This document shows positions 32,801 through 43,267 of a stretch of 64,000 nucleotides of DNA, in pieces. The translations under genes were made by a program, and so were the position numbers. Source of the stretch: Synaphobranchus kaupii (Eukaryota > Chordata > Actinopteri > Anguilliformes > Synaphobranchidae); assembly GCA_029718625.1 (NCBI GenBank), contig JAINUF010000028.1, positions 1,174,328 to 1,238,327 of the forward strand, in the 5' to 3' direction. The notes beneath the pieces were generated by a model. It searched no databases. It had not been told where the DNA came from and saw only the letters and a list, made by a program, of their open reading frames with translations. The first letter of the stretch is position 1, and every line of letters begins with the position of its first letter.

Positions 32801-33465
32801 AACTGTTTGCAGTACTCTTCATCAGAAATGAACAGTATTAGCTTCTGTTAATATTTTTGTATTATGAATTTAGCCATTCAAACACATACACCATTGTGGG
32901 TAGTGTATAGTCTAATGGTAAATCCTTCTTGACTATAAAGTTACTGTACAAAACAACTTTGTGAATTTACATATATCACTGCCGACTGATTGCTTTAATA
33001 ACAATTTTAATCATTTCATTCATAATTTAATAATAGAATTTAATATTTAAAACGTCTCAGTAACTGCCTGGCATTGGCATATAAAACCATGTCATTGTTA
33101 AATGCAATATGAAAATATGAAACTTTTGCCTCTTGATAATTCATTATAATAGTAGCAATCTATGTCACACTCCTTAATTAATAATGTTTATTTTTTAATG
33201 TAAATGGGTTACATTTTAATACTTTAGATATTTTGGGTTTCTTTCCCATGTGTTACCACATATTTTAGTCTTCAGTAGTTAAATAAAGTAATAATTTCTC
33301 CATGACAATATTGTTCTGCCATCAATCATTAGCTTAAATGTTTTGTAAGATTTATATAAATATATAAATGTATGATTAAGGCAGAAAGAGGGACTCACCC
33401 TCAGATGAAAGTCTGGCACAGAATCCTGATATCCACACCAGGGTCCACCACAGTACCATCCCCAT
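18584..33465 (-). CDS. Ig-superfamily receptor gene 2, putative inhibitory form (ITIM)
   Basis: Eleven exons, 562 codons: 33399-33465, 32116-32427, 31336-31596, 27629-27958, 26777-27073, 25760-25867, 24092-24154, 21942-22013, 20237-20317, 18919-18965, 18584-18634. All junctions seen are GT-AG and the sum (1689 nt) is in frame. Signal peptide, four Ig domains (the first without cysteine), an uncharged helix at about residues 426-451, then a tail with Tyr493 (AVYSNI), Tyr520 (LQYLAL) and Tyr556 (VVYASI). The last two fit the ITIM rule (S/I/V/L)xYxx(I/V/L), which recruits SHP-type phosphatases when phosphorylated. Inhibitory signalling is inferred from these motifs. Ectodomain and signal peptide match gene 1, so the two look like paired receptors. 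Introns are swollen by minisatellites and transposons. Ligand and orthologue are unknown. Confidence 0.86.
18919..18965 (-). CDS. Gene 2 exon 10: short linker
   Basis: 47 nt between GTGTTACAG and GTAAGTAT, encoding ERHTQQRRQFNTQSRS. It shifts the phase from 1 to 0, which is what exon 11 needs; this is the main support for it. Confidence 0.75.
18966..20236 (-). other. Gene 2 intron 9
   Basis: AT-rich ends and a GC-richer middle around 19560-19900. No coding exon is recognised. The corresponding intron in unit 4 carries two extra insertions. Confidence 0.6.
20237..20317 (-). CDS. Gene 2 exon 9: ITIM exon
   Basis: 27 codons with LQYLAL, a canonical ITIM, in an acidic context. Acceptor CTAATAG with a second possible acceptor CCCAG 9 nt downstream that would keep the frame. 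Donor GTAAGA. Confidence 0.83.
20318..21941 (-). other. Gene 2 intron 8
   Basis: No exon seen. Around 21285-21540 a stretch starting near GTTCGAATCAGCGCAC resembles the terminal region of the inverted-repeat element at 28881-31208, so it may be a relic of the same DNA transposon group. Confidence 0.5.
21942..22013 (-). CDS. Gene 2 exon 8: ITIM-like exon
   Basis: 24 codons with AAVYSNISELQ. Tyr is followed by Ile at +3, but position -2 is Ala, so it is only ITIM-like. Acceptor CATCACCAG is intact here and mutated in units 3 and 4. Donor GTAACG. Confidence 0.8.
22767..22801. repeat. AT palindrome
   Basis: A TTTTATTTTATTTTATTT / AAATAAAATAAAA inverted repeat with almost no loop, in the intron between exons 7 and 8; counterparts near 40968 and 60740 have small changes. 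Confidence 0.6.
22890..23799 (+). mobile_element. LINE 3' end (dead copy) with internal minisatellite
   Basis: Plus-strand sequence resembling the end of a fish non-LTR retrotransposon: a decayed ORF end (residues like 'APKLRN' after the repeats), then GCTGCAAATCTTTGTGTGAA, GTGCTATACAAATAAAGATC and an (AAT)n tail at 23751-23799. Family not determined. It lies antisense in the intron between exons 7 and 8. Confidence 0.6.
22980..23388 (+). repeat. 58-bp minisatellite, 7 copies (unit 2)
   Basis: Period 58 with core TGCACCAACGGTAGCACATG; copies differ at a few sites (ACTGC/AATGC, CCCTG/CCTAC). It is an amplified piece of the surrounding LINE. Unit 3 has about 29 copies and unit 4 has 10. Confidence 0.93.
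23822..23932. repeat. Fold-back inverted repeat
   Basis: Arms of about 37 bp (23822-23858 and 23895-23932), sharing AGTTAGCCAGCT and AAATATTTTGAA and separated by about 36 bp, would form an imperfect hairpin. Present in units 2-4. Probably a relic of a fold-back or miniature DNA element. Confidence 0.65.
23985..24035 (+). mobile_element. SINE/LINE tail fragment
   Basis: GTCGCTCTGGATAAGAGCGT followed by CCGCTAAAT and a short TAATG run is the 3' tail shared by many teleost SINEs and their partner LINEs. In units 3 and 4 its terminal TAATG run has grown to hundreds of bases. Confidence 0.6.
24092..24154 (-). CDS. Gene 2 exon 7: degenerate ITSM-like exon
   Basis: 21 codons with DTVHSNVADVQED. 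It aligns with exon 8 (VYSNISELQ), so the two are an exon duplication. His replaces the tyrosine (CAC for TAC); TVYSNV would have fitted the ITSM rule TxYxxV. Acceptor AGCAG, donor GTACTGTG. Confidence 0.78.
24183..25010 (+). repeat. 46-bp minisatellite, 18 copies (unit 2)
   Basis: Period 46 with core CCAATATTTGACTGGTCATA; variants alternate GATG/GTTG and AATAACC/AATAGCC. Units 3 and 4 have about four copies each. Intronic, between exons 6 and 7. Confidence 0.94.
25760..25867 (-). CDS. Gene 2 exon 6: uncharged membrane helix
   Basis: 36 codons starting GNR, then MLLVITLTCTAAVLVGLLSL and LGCLLV with no charged residue, then RRLKTPTG as stop-transfer. Acceptor GCCAATGCAG, donor GTAAGAGC. Confidence 0.86.
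25951..26190 (+). repeat. 29-bp minisatellite, about 8 copies (unit 2)
   Basis: TATTTAGCTATATTAAAAGT plus TACATTCCT repeated with small changes, in the Ig4-to-helix intron. Also at 45478-45717; absent from unit 1. Confidence 0.85.
26777..27073 (-). CDS. Gene 2 exon 5: Ig domain 4
   Basis: 99 codons, close to gene 1 exon 5 but 5 codons shorter at its 3' end (TTPTIKTG). Cysteines in LNCEIS and HWACVVF are kept. Confidence 0.84.
27074..27119 (-). repeat. Expanded CT tract at the Ig4 acceptor
   Basis: On the gene strand a (CT)n-rich run of about 42 nt leads into CAG. The unit 1 counterpart is about 15 nt. It serves as the polypyrimidine tract. Confidence 0.7.
27629..27958 (-). CDS. Gene 2 exon 4: Ig domain 3
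   Basis: 110 codons, nearly identical to gene 1 exon 4 apart from the first residues (TFRTKH) and a Pro-to-Leu change. Canonical cysteines present. Confidence 0.86.
29157..29839. mobile_element. hAT-type element nested in the inverted-repeat element, unit 2
   Basis: 683 bp beginning TAGTGTTGTGTCG and ending GCCCATCACTA, with perfect 8-bp target duplications GTGGAAGT (29149-29156 and 29840-29847). Rich in GAACGA/TCGTTC-type short inverted motifs. No transposase frame. Confidence 0.88.
30353..31200 (+). repeat. 45-bp minisatellite, 19 copies (unit 2)
   Basis: Period 45 with core CTACTCAACAGTGTGGAAGA; unit 3 has 3 copies. Each unit includes CTGATTCA, part of the inner terminal inverted repeat, so the array grew from the element's right end. 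Because 45 is a multiple of 3 and no stop occurs, long open frames exist on both strands; they lie inside an intron. Confidence 0.94.
31336..31596 (-). CDS. Gene 2 exon 3: Ig domain 2
   Basis: 87 codons. The F-strand region reads SEGTYSCTLQW where gene 1 has SAGKYRCTVRW. Acceptor TCCTACAG, donor GTATGTG. Confidence 0.86.
32116..32427 (-). CDS. Gene 2 exon 2: cysteine-free Ig domain 1
   Basis: 104 codons with the same Cys-less fold as gene 1 exon 2 but altered around NLRKTSISKERKYELSLRPD. Identical in protein to gene 3. Confidence 0.83.
33399..33465 (-). CDS. Gene 2 exon 1: signal peptide
   Basis: ATG at 33463-33465, donor GTGAGTC; same peptide as gene 1. Confidence 0.87.
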
Positions 33466-34507
33466 GGCTTATGCCCTGCTCAGCACTTGATACTGACATC
33501 GAGCCTTTTTACAAGTTATACTTCACAGGAAATGGCTGAACAAAGAGGAACTACAAACTATTCTGTCCAAGCTGTGTTCTGCAATAGTTTGCACAAGCTA
33601 ACTATGGCTCTGTTCTTGGCTGTGCTCAGTACTGTGATATTTGTGTCTCTTGAAGCACAAACAACTTGCATTTAACATGTTTACTTCGGGTTATAGAACA
33701 ACATATTCGACAGACCACTGAAGCCTCAGTCAAAACTTAAGATGAACACAATGATGCTCCATCATCTGACATACTACTTGATAAACTGGGTACAAGCAAG
33801 CAAGACCACATTGAAATCCATTGCTTCTGTGTACAAACAAGCCCTTACGGTCCTGGACAGAAAGCCAAATAGCCATCACCACTGCTATGTCCTACGAACG
33901 CACAACTTGCTGAGCTGGGAAAACACCGTAAAACAGTGCAGATGTTTGTCTTCTTTATAAAACTCTAAATGGCCCCGCCCCCTCAGCACCTTAGTTAAGC
34001 AGAAATCTACAAACAGCTCAAGCAGGTCTGCAGTAAGGCTGCATAGTTACAGGAAGGAATAGTGTTTTTAGTAACTGCATTCTGAGTTTCAACCACAGAC
34101 GCCTGGACCACACTGCCGCCATGCATACATACGAGCTTGCATATCGCTTCGCTCCTTTGCCCAGTCAATTACGTCATGGCTAAACGACAACCAACGATGC
34201 ATGCAGCGTTTACACCAATACCCTGCATACTTTAGTGTTTCCTGTTTATTTTGCTGTTTTGTTTATTTCTTTGATCATGATTAGTCTTGTATGTTGACCG
34301 CTACATACAACACGTTACCGTGTGCTATATTTTGCTTTGTTTGCATTCCACATGCTATACTCTTGTGTCTGATTTTTTGTGTGTGCCCGTCTTATTCATT
34401 TTAAATAGATTTGTATTGCACTTTTTTTCCCCAGAGAACTATCACAACGACATAAAATAAAACTTCAGATACTTAAATTATAAAAATGGTTTTATGTAAG
34501 GGGGGAG

Positions 34508-34928
34508 TGTAAGGTTCAGAGAACCAAGCGCCACAACCAAGGGATCTAAAAGTGTATATCGTGAGAAATAAACTCTCCACAAAGCGGACAGCTCCGCAGT
34601 AGAAGGGGATATAAAAAAAAATGGGAATCAAAACCTCCTGGCGTAAGCCAACACAAAAACAACCCCAAACAACAAAATAACCTCACGTTCTCACACAAGA
34701 AGCGTATAACTGGAGGTCAGAGAAAAACAAAAGAAAGCCTGTGTAGAAAGAACACGGGCGAAAGAAACAAAATAGAAATAGAACCTGTTACCTACAGCTG
34801 TAGGTGCGAAAGAGCTGAACAAAAGGTAACAGGTAGAGGAGTATAAAAGGAGAACGAGAGAAAAGGAAAGAAAAAGACTAAATAAATCTTTACCCTAACC
34901 GGACTACCTACGTTTCTTATTTGTAACA
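34508..34928 (+). mobile_element. LTR-like repeat, unit 3 copy
   Basis: Counterpart of 215-673 with an internal deletion of about 40 bp near 34670. Confidence 0.4.
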
Positions 34929-35243
34929 ACCAGAAACGTAGAGACCGTAATCCTATACCTTACCGACTTCGATGTCAAATAGCAAAGACAATATCGAAGC
35001 GTCGGAAAAGCGGAAGTCCTGGGCTATTTATAACCGGCAGGAAATCCAAAACAGGTGAAAGGGATAATTGCCGGGTGAGAGTCAAACACTGAAACAGAGG
35101 CGGAAAAAATCCTATAGATTGCCCCGACGTCGCCAAAAGAAAGAACGACCGCAGAAACAACTGGAGGCTGCCAGAAACCATGACAGTTTTAGTCAGTTTA
35201 AATTGGATTATGAACATTATTGAGATGCATAGATGGTCTAGAG

Positions 35244-35532
35244 CAGGGGTGGGCAATTCCAGTCCTGGAGGGCCGGTGTGTATGCAGGTTTTTGTTCCCA
35301 CCAATTACCACAGCTAAATGAGCTAATTGGCTGTTTACACCAACACTAGTAGATTAGATCACTTTAAAATGTTTCATATAGGGACACAAGAAGTCTTTGG
35401 CTGTCATTCCTGCGCTTATAGGAATTGTAGCTAAAATGTCAGATGGCGTAAATATTAGGGCTAATTAGGTAATTAAGGCCAGAAGTTGGCATGAAAACCA
35501 GAAACAGATACGGCCCTCGTTGCCCACCTCTG
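35244..35532. mobile_element. hAT-type miniature element, unit 3
   Basis: Same 289-bp insertion with GTCTAGAG flanks. Confidence 0.9.
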
Positions 35533-36754
35533 GTCTAGAGAGTGGTGGTAATGCTTACAGTGCACTTCAGTACAGATACAGTACCTCCTATAGTGTCTCT
35601 TTGATTTTGGGCAGCAGTGTCCCGTCACTCATCACTAGTGAGTTCAAATGTATTTGTATTAAGTCTGTTTCCTAAGTTCAGCAGTAATCTTAGTCCTTTG
35701 GAAGTTGTTGGGGCTCCTCGAGCATGTTATTGTTCAGTCACACTGTTAGTGTCAGTCAGCAGAGAACTCAGGATCCCTATCAAACGTAATTTTGACATCC
35801 CTCCTCGCATCTCAAATAGAAGGCGCTATATAACTGTGTTTAGTTGCTGAGTAATTGTGAACTGAGGAATGTCATTGTGAAGTTTTCACCCAAGCAGGAT
35901 GGTTTGCTTTGATATGTCTTTAATGTTGGGATATTGCCATTTGCAGTGCACTTCTCACAGAAAAGTGTAACTGACTGAAATGGACATGATGGAATTATCA
36001 GGGCAGAGGGGCGGTGCTAATTGTCCTTGTCATGTAAAGGAACAGAAAACAAATAGAAAATCATGAAAACCTGTTTTATTTTGAGTGCTTTTTGTAGAGT
36101 GTATGCCCAGCTATTTCCTACTACGAGAAAATAAACTCACAAAAGCATCAAGAATAAACAGTTAAAAACAAGCAGTTATTATAAATATACCAAACATTAA
36201 ACAGTCAGAGAAAGAACACAAAAATACATGACTTTAAAGCCTGAATCTGAAATAAAACGATGTGTCTTTAATGCCATTTTTCAGGAGCTGCAGGTGTAAT
36301 AATATACAGCCATTTAGATTTAGGTAAATAACAGTATAATCAGAGAATCACATTGAGAAGGAAGACAGACACAGGTTGTTTTAGGTCGCTCATAAATACT
36401 TTAGATGTATCAACACACATCAAACCAGAGATTACACACTTCCTGCTGTTCAGTCTGAAGCCCTTTTGCTAAGGAAGTGGGCAGGCCGAGATTGTTACGT
36501 CCGTTATACATTTAACAAGCACTGATAATGGTTATTTACAATGGATATATCTTGCAAAATCTACATGTTTACTCACCTATTAATTACCTGAAAGCTTCCT
36601 TTAGCAAGACATATTGCAACAGTGGCATATTTGCATATTAACACGAACAATTATGAACTTAATTTTCTTCTTTCATCTCTAATGGAATTGCACTGCAGAG
36701 GCATGTAATGTGGACTTTTAGTTTGGTTTATCCATTCGATTGCAGCATCTGAGT

Positions 36755-39700
36755 CTACGTTGTGCAGATGCTCGCATAGACCACTGCAGAGTTTTCTTCT
36801 TGTTCCTGCAGAAATATGACATATTCAAATTTATGAATTTAGACCATGGAAAAATAGCCGATAATGAAAAAGTAAAGATAAATTATTCGGCTTACCAATA
36901 TTTGTGAATTAAAAACTAGTTTGAGCGTTACTGGTATTCGTTTTAAACAAAGAAAGGTGGACCATCCCTATACGAAGTTTAATCATTTTTAATTGGTTGT
37001 ATGAATATGATAGCTACGCAACGCCGATACGTAAATTGACAGAAAAAATCTTACTGTATTATCCAGAGCACCTCAGGGAATATACTTACTGAGCGAGACT
37101 GGGTGTTAAACTGCCTCCGTTGTTGTGTGTGTCGGTCTGTAACACCAAACAATGATGAACGATCAAAAAGTAATGAAATAAAGAATGTTGAGTAGTTTCT
37201 ACTAACTGGATTTGTCCAGTACCAGTAGCAACACCTTCTACTACCATTCACATACGTATAATTATATAAGTAATTATTACGTGCACCATCATAGTCATCA
37301 TACTAAAAACAACATGATGAATGATGTGATTGTTGCCTGTTACATTGTTAGTCGTGCATCTTCAATCTTATCCACTGTCAGGTAACGCTTTTTACACTTT
37401 TTAAGTTTGTTGTAAAACAAAAGCTTTAAACATAATGGCCAAATTCGACAATGAGGAATAATGTGGTGTCAAAGATTTAAAACTGTTTTATTATTTTTTA
37501 ACAGCCTGGGAGCGACTGTATATGGCCGGTACCTTGCTCCATCTGGCCCTCTGGCTTTCGATATGAATATCTTCAGACAGAGCCCATAGAAAAGCCCATA
37601 GATCTAACTCCATATAAAAAAGCGAACGCTGTAACCTAGAGCCGTTTTCCGGGCGAACTGAATCGAGTTGAGTAATTCTGAAAGTTCTTCCCTATTCTGG
37701 CACTTGTCCTCCACAAATCTCAGCCGGCTAGGGCTAGGCTCAGCTCGGTTAATCTATACTTTTAGCGAGCTATGGCTATAACCGACAATGTCGTCAACAT
37801 AAACTAGTGACGTCTTCAATACGGCCCGCGGCCAGCGGCGTCAGTGCTGAGCACATATATTGCATTGTCAGAGCGAAGTCTGTGGCGTCCATGTTCATTT
37901 TTAACTAGTTTCATTCGATTCGCTGTTCTCAGACAGAGGAAGAACGCCTAAGAAAAGGACCTGCTCATCTCTTCTCACACAGTACAATTTATTTCGTTTC
38001 ATCAGGTCCTTTAATGATCTTTTTGCGGCTGTTCCTTGCCGCGATCTGCAACGGAAACTCTTCTAAAGTTCTAAAATTAAAGTTTTTAAAATGAGTCGTC
38101 AGCACGTTACAGACAATGAAAGCATTACCTGATCTTACTGATTAAAAAGTAAGGGATGTGAATATAGACTATTTATTCTTCGTGGCAGTGCACACTGAGG
38201 GGACACACGTGGCAGTGCATACCCTTTTAATGAGCAACTATGGTCGGAACGAAATTAAAGCCAGCATACACATCGGGTCCGCGGGAGTGGAGCTTTGCAC
38301 CGCTTTCATAAAGTAATGTTGCACCATGATGCAATCACGGGATAAAGCTCATGACCTGACCAGAGTAATATAACCATTTTATAATTAGGATAAAGCTGCA
38401 ATCTTACCATGACTGGGGGTGCTGAGGGTCAATGCCAAGTATTGGAGCTCTTCACTTTCATTCTCCCCTATTGGGGTACCTGGGTTTCCTATTAGTAAAA
38501 AACAATGTTTAAAATCCATTATAATGCTGATAATGCACACCTTCCTTTATTTAACCTGTAAAGCAGTAAACACAAGAAGCTAATTAACTTCTATTTAATC
38601 TGCTTCTATGTACACAGACACACACACAGTATGTGGGTAATATACACACCATGTATATACCTTTTACACAGTCCATGGTATATACCCACATAGTTTCCAC
38701 AGCTTGCCTTTTTGGGTGGAAACTGAACTGAGCTTATCCTTTCATTATAAAATACAAAAAATATATGTTTACATTACCTTTACTCAGATCTCTTTACTAA
38801 CATTTGTCTTTTTTCAATACATTTTTTTTCTGTTTTTCTCAATTGGAATCAACAGATGTGCCCCTCAAGTTAGCACTATGCCCCCTAGCCTCTCCTGCCA
38901 CCCCCAGGTAAAGTCCACTGAATGACGTCGGCAAGGCAGAGACTTGAACCTGTGTGCGTCCCACTATTCTTCACTCCTCACCTCCTTTCCTCCACTCCTC
39001 TCCTCTGCTTGTCTCCTACCCGGAAGCATGCAAAACTGCCAGTATGTTTCAAGTACAAGTCACTGCGGTAATATGTAATAAATAATAATAATAATGCAAT
39101 AAATATGAAATCAGCAACATTAGATTAGGACACAAAGGTCTGTTTTCAGGGCACGGAGGAGAGGAGGTGGTATAGGAGGACAGGAGGATGCATTTTTCGA
39201 GTATTGGGACACACTCCCTGTGACTACAGAATCCAACCAGTGCTCGTAAGGAGTGCCTAAACAGTAAAAGAGCAAGTCAAGTCTTTTTTGTGCATATCAC
39301 CCTCTTGTGGACATAGTAGCAAACACATCCCTTAAAATAAATGTCTGCTCACTAAGTGACCTATTTTTATTGAATTCCCCCCTCCCCCTCCCCACAATTT
39401 TGTACCTCCTTATTTGCCCACTACTCTGCTGCCTGCATCCACACCAAGGGCACTTGTGGCATTTGGGCCATTTGGGCCATGTTCGAATCAGCGCACTTGC
39501 CTACTATTGAGTATGTCAGTTGAGTATACTTTTTAAAAAAAAAGCTTTTACGTGTTCTTAATATCCGTGGATGATATACTTATTTCTGGGGTTTTGTTGA
39601 TAATAGTATGGAGGATATTTTTAGCACACTGCTTGTCGCTAAACATGTATGTATTAAGCAGTGTACAGTATGCTATACAGTATGCAATGTTCAGTACACT

Positions 39701-42700
39701 ACATTTATAGAACATTTTGCCGGTTGTGTGCTCTGCAGCCTCATATATGGTAAATGATATGAGCTAGACTTCAACCTGCATTTATATGGCACAAGCTCCG
39801 GAAAACTGGGCATAACTGCAATTCAGCCTCCTTTAAGGAAACGGCAAACATGCAAACCAAAGAATACACTTTCTTTTGAGAGGAAAAATACACAATTTTA
39901 CAAATAGTCTGAGATATTGCCTAGGTGTGCGTCTGTGAAAATACAATCGCAAAACACGGTACAATTCAGAGCATAGCAGAGGTGCAGACCGATGCACCAG
40001 AGCGGTCCTAATTTCAGCTGTTCGACGTTGTTAAGTTCCCACAGCCATTTTGGGCGCACGGAACGTGTAAGGACTGCCCTTCCCTTAGATTACTGAACCA
40101 GATCACGCAGCACGTCAATAACTCAGTTACCCACGTTACCTTGATGGTTCTGTAGTTCTGAGATGTTACTGTAGACTGCAGCAGATGCACCGGAATCACC
40201 GTTCCCTTCCACCGGTAATGTGGAGAGAAGTGTGGGAGACAGAAAGATTTAAGAAAACTACTTTTTATAAATTACTATATCGGCACCACTGAGCCACATT
40301 GAGACATTATTCTTTTACATTGCGCAAATGTATAAAATAAGAGTGAATCTTACTGTGTTCAAATCATATACGGCCTTTAAGTACATTTTATAGTTTCTTT
40401 GTAAATCCCAGTATATTAGCAGTGGCTGTTATTTGTATTTGAATAGTGTGCATTAGTATCACCAGTGAATGCCTTGGTATCAGAACAACAACCATTAGCC
40501 TAAGTCCACCTCCAAGCAAAGTTCTTTACATCATTTTTAGAACAAACTGAAACTATGTCCTAAAAACTATGTAGTAAAAGTAAAAAATGGAAAAACGTAT
40601 CATTAAAATTAGTTTAAAAAACAAAGTAACAATAAATAACAGAACATGTTCATGTCAAAACACCATTTACTCTCCTTCCTTTCTATGCACTCAGGCATGA
40701 GAAAAGAATGAAGCTGAGATCCACAGAGTATTTCAGCTGATAGAGAGGATTTATAAATTAGACACACTCCAATTGTATCTCCTGCAGACCTATAGAACCA
40801 AATCCATAGCCAGATAGCTAGCTTACCCTCTGGCTGTCATTCCATCTAATAAAGTTAGCATGTACCATGGCTATGAATCTTAATAACCACTTACCACTAA
40901 TTTAAAGGTAATTCCCTGTTTCTCCCCACATCTCTGTTTTTGTAAGACATCCTGGCTTGAGTACATTTTTATTTCATTTTATTTAAAATAAAATAAAAAT
41001 TTTATTTATTTTGTATACACTGCTGTTGTAAGTTACATATATTTTGACTCCAGTTCTGCTTGCAATGCACTTCCTTCCTTCCTCTTTTAGAATAAATTTT
41101 TCTTATTGGTTTTTAGAGCTCTTAATGGTGTAGCACCTTTTATATATCAGAATGCCTGTCCTTTTATGTCCCACAGCGTGCCCTCTGTTCCTCCCCTGCT
41201 GGCCTTTTAACTGCACCAACGGTAGCACATGTTAGGAGCGCTCTGTTCCTCCCCTGCAGGCCTTTTAACTGCACCAACGGTAGCACATGTTAGGAGCGCT
41301 CTGTTCCTACAGGCCTTTTAACTGTACCAACGGTAGCACATGTTAGGAGCGCTCTGTTCCTCCCCTGCAGGCCTTTTAACTGCACCAACGGTAGCACATG
41401 TTAGGAGCGCTCTGTTCCTACAGGCCTTTTAACTGTACCAACGGTAGCACATGTTAGGAGCGCTCTGTTCCTCCCCTGCAGGCCTTTTAACTGCACCAAC
41501 GGTAGCACATGTTAGGAGCGCTCTGTTACTCCCCTGCAGGCCTTTTAACTGCACCAACGGTAGCACATGTTAGGAGCGCTCTGTTACTCCCCTGCAGGCC
41601 TTTTAACTGTACCAACGGTAGCACATGTTAGGAGCGCTCTGTTCCTCCCCTGCAGGCCTTTTAACTGCACCAACGGTAGCACATGTTAGGAGCGCTCTGT
41701 TCCTCTCCTGCAGGCCTTTTAACTGCACCAACGGTAGCACATGTTAGGAGCGCTCTGTTCCTCCCCTGCAGGCCTTTTAACTGCACCAACGGTAGCACAT
41801 GTTAGGAGCGCTCTGTTCCTCCCCTACAGGCCTTTTAACTGTACCAACGGTAGCACATGTTAGGAGCGCTCTGTTCCTCCCCTGCAGGCCTTTTAACTGC
41901 ACCAACGGTAGCACATGTTAGGAGCTCTCTGTTCCTCCCCTGCAGGCCTTTTAACTGCACCAACGGTAGCACATGTTAGGAGCGCTCTGTTCCTCCCCTG
42001 CAGGCCTTTTAACTGCACCAACGGTAGCACATGTTAGGAGCGCTCAGTTACTCCCCTACAGGCCTTTTAACTGCACCAACCGTAGCACATGTTAGGAGCG
42101 CTCTGTTCCTCTCCTGCAGGCCTTTTAATTGCACCAACGGTAGCACATGTTAGGAGCGCTCTGTTCCTCCCCTACAGGCCTTTTAACTGCACCAACCGTA
42201 GCACATGTTAGGAGCCCTCTGTTCCCCCACTGCAGGCCTTTTAACTGCACCAACGGTAGCACATGTTAGGAGCGCTCTGTTACTCCCCTGCAGGCCTTTT
42301 AACTGCACCAACGGTAGCACATGTTAGGAGCGCTCTGTTCCTCCCCTACAGGCCTTTTAACTGCACCAACCGTAGCACATGTTAGGAGCGCTCTGTTCCT
42401 CTCCTGCAGGCCTTTTAATTGCACCAACGGTAGCACATGTTAGGAGCGCTCTGTTCCTCCCCTACAGGCCTTTTAACTGCACCAACCGTAGCACATGTTA
42501 GGAGCCCTCTGTTCCCCCACTGCAGGCCTTTTAACTGCACCAACGGTAGCACATGTTAGGAGCGCTCTGTTCCTCCCCTGCAGGCCTTTTAACTGCACCA
42601 ACGGTAGCACATGTTAGGAGCCCTCTGTTCCCCCACTGCAGGCCTTTTAACTGCACCAACGGTAGCACATGTTAGGAGCGCTCTGTTCCTCCCCTGCAGG

Positions 42701-43210
42701 CCTTTTAACTGTACCAACGGTAGCACATGTTAGGCGCGCTCTGTTACTCCCCTGCAGGCCTTTTAACTGCACCAACGGTAGCACATGTTAGGAGCGCTCT
42801 GTTACTCCCCTGCAGGCCTTTTAACTGCACCAACGGTAGCACATGTTAGGAGCAGCATGACAAGCTTTTCTTATAATGCACCTAAACTGAGGAATCATTA
42901 AACACATTATAGAGGCATTTTTAAAACACTTCTTAGAACTCACGTCTTTACTTTAGCCTTTACTTAAAATACCTACAGCGATGCCTTTTTAAATTTTAGT
43001 ATTTTAACTTTGTTCAATTGTTTAGTGTTCAATTTATCTTACCTGGTTCCCCTTTTATTCACCGTTATCTCTCTAACTGGCTCCTTCTTTCTATTACTGC
43101 ACACTAGTATTTTCACGTTTTTATTTTATCTCTGCTTACTGTAAAGCAATTTGAGCTGCAAATCTTTGTGTGAAAGGTGCTATACAAATAAAGATCATTA
43201 TTTATTTTTT

Positions 43211-43267
<57 letters not shown>

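Larger units (their letters stand above)
33466..36754. other. Intergenic spacer between gene 2 and gene 3
   Basis: Promoter flank of gene 2 (ETS core at 33545-33552, GAGGAACT), LTR-like repeat, hAT element and presumed 3' UTR of gene 3. No gene. Confidence 0.65.
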
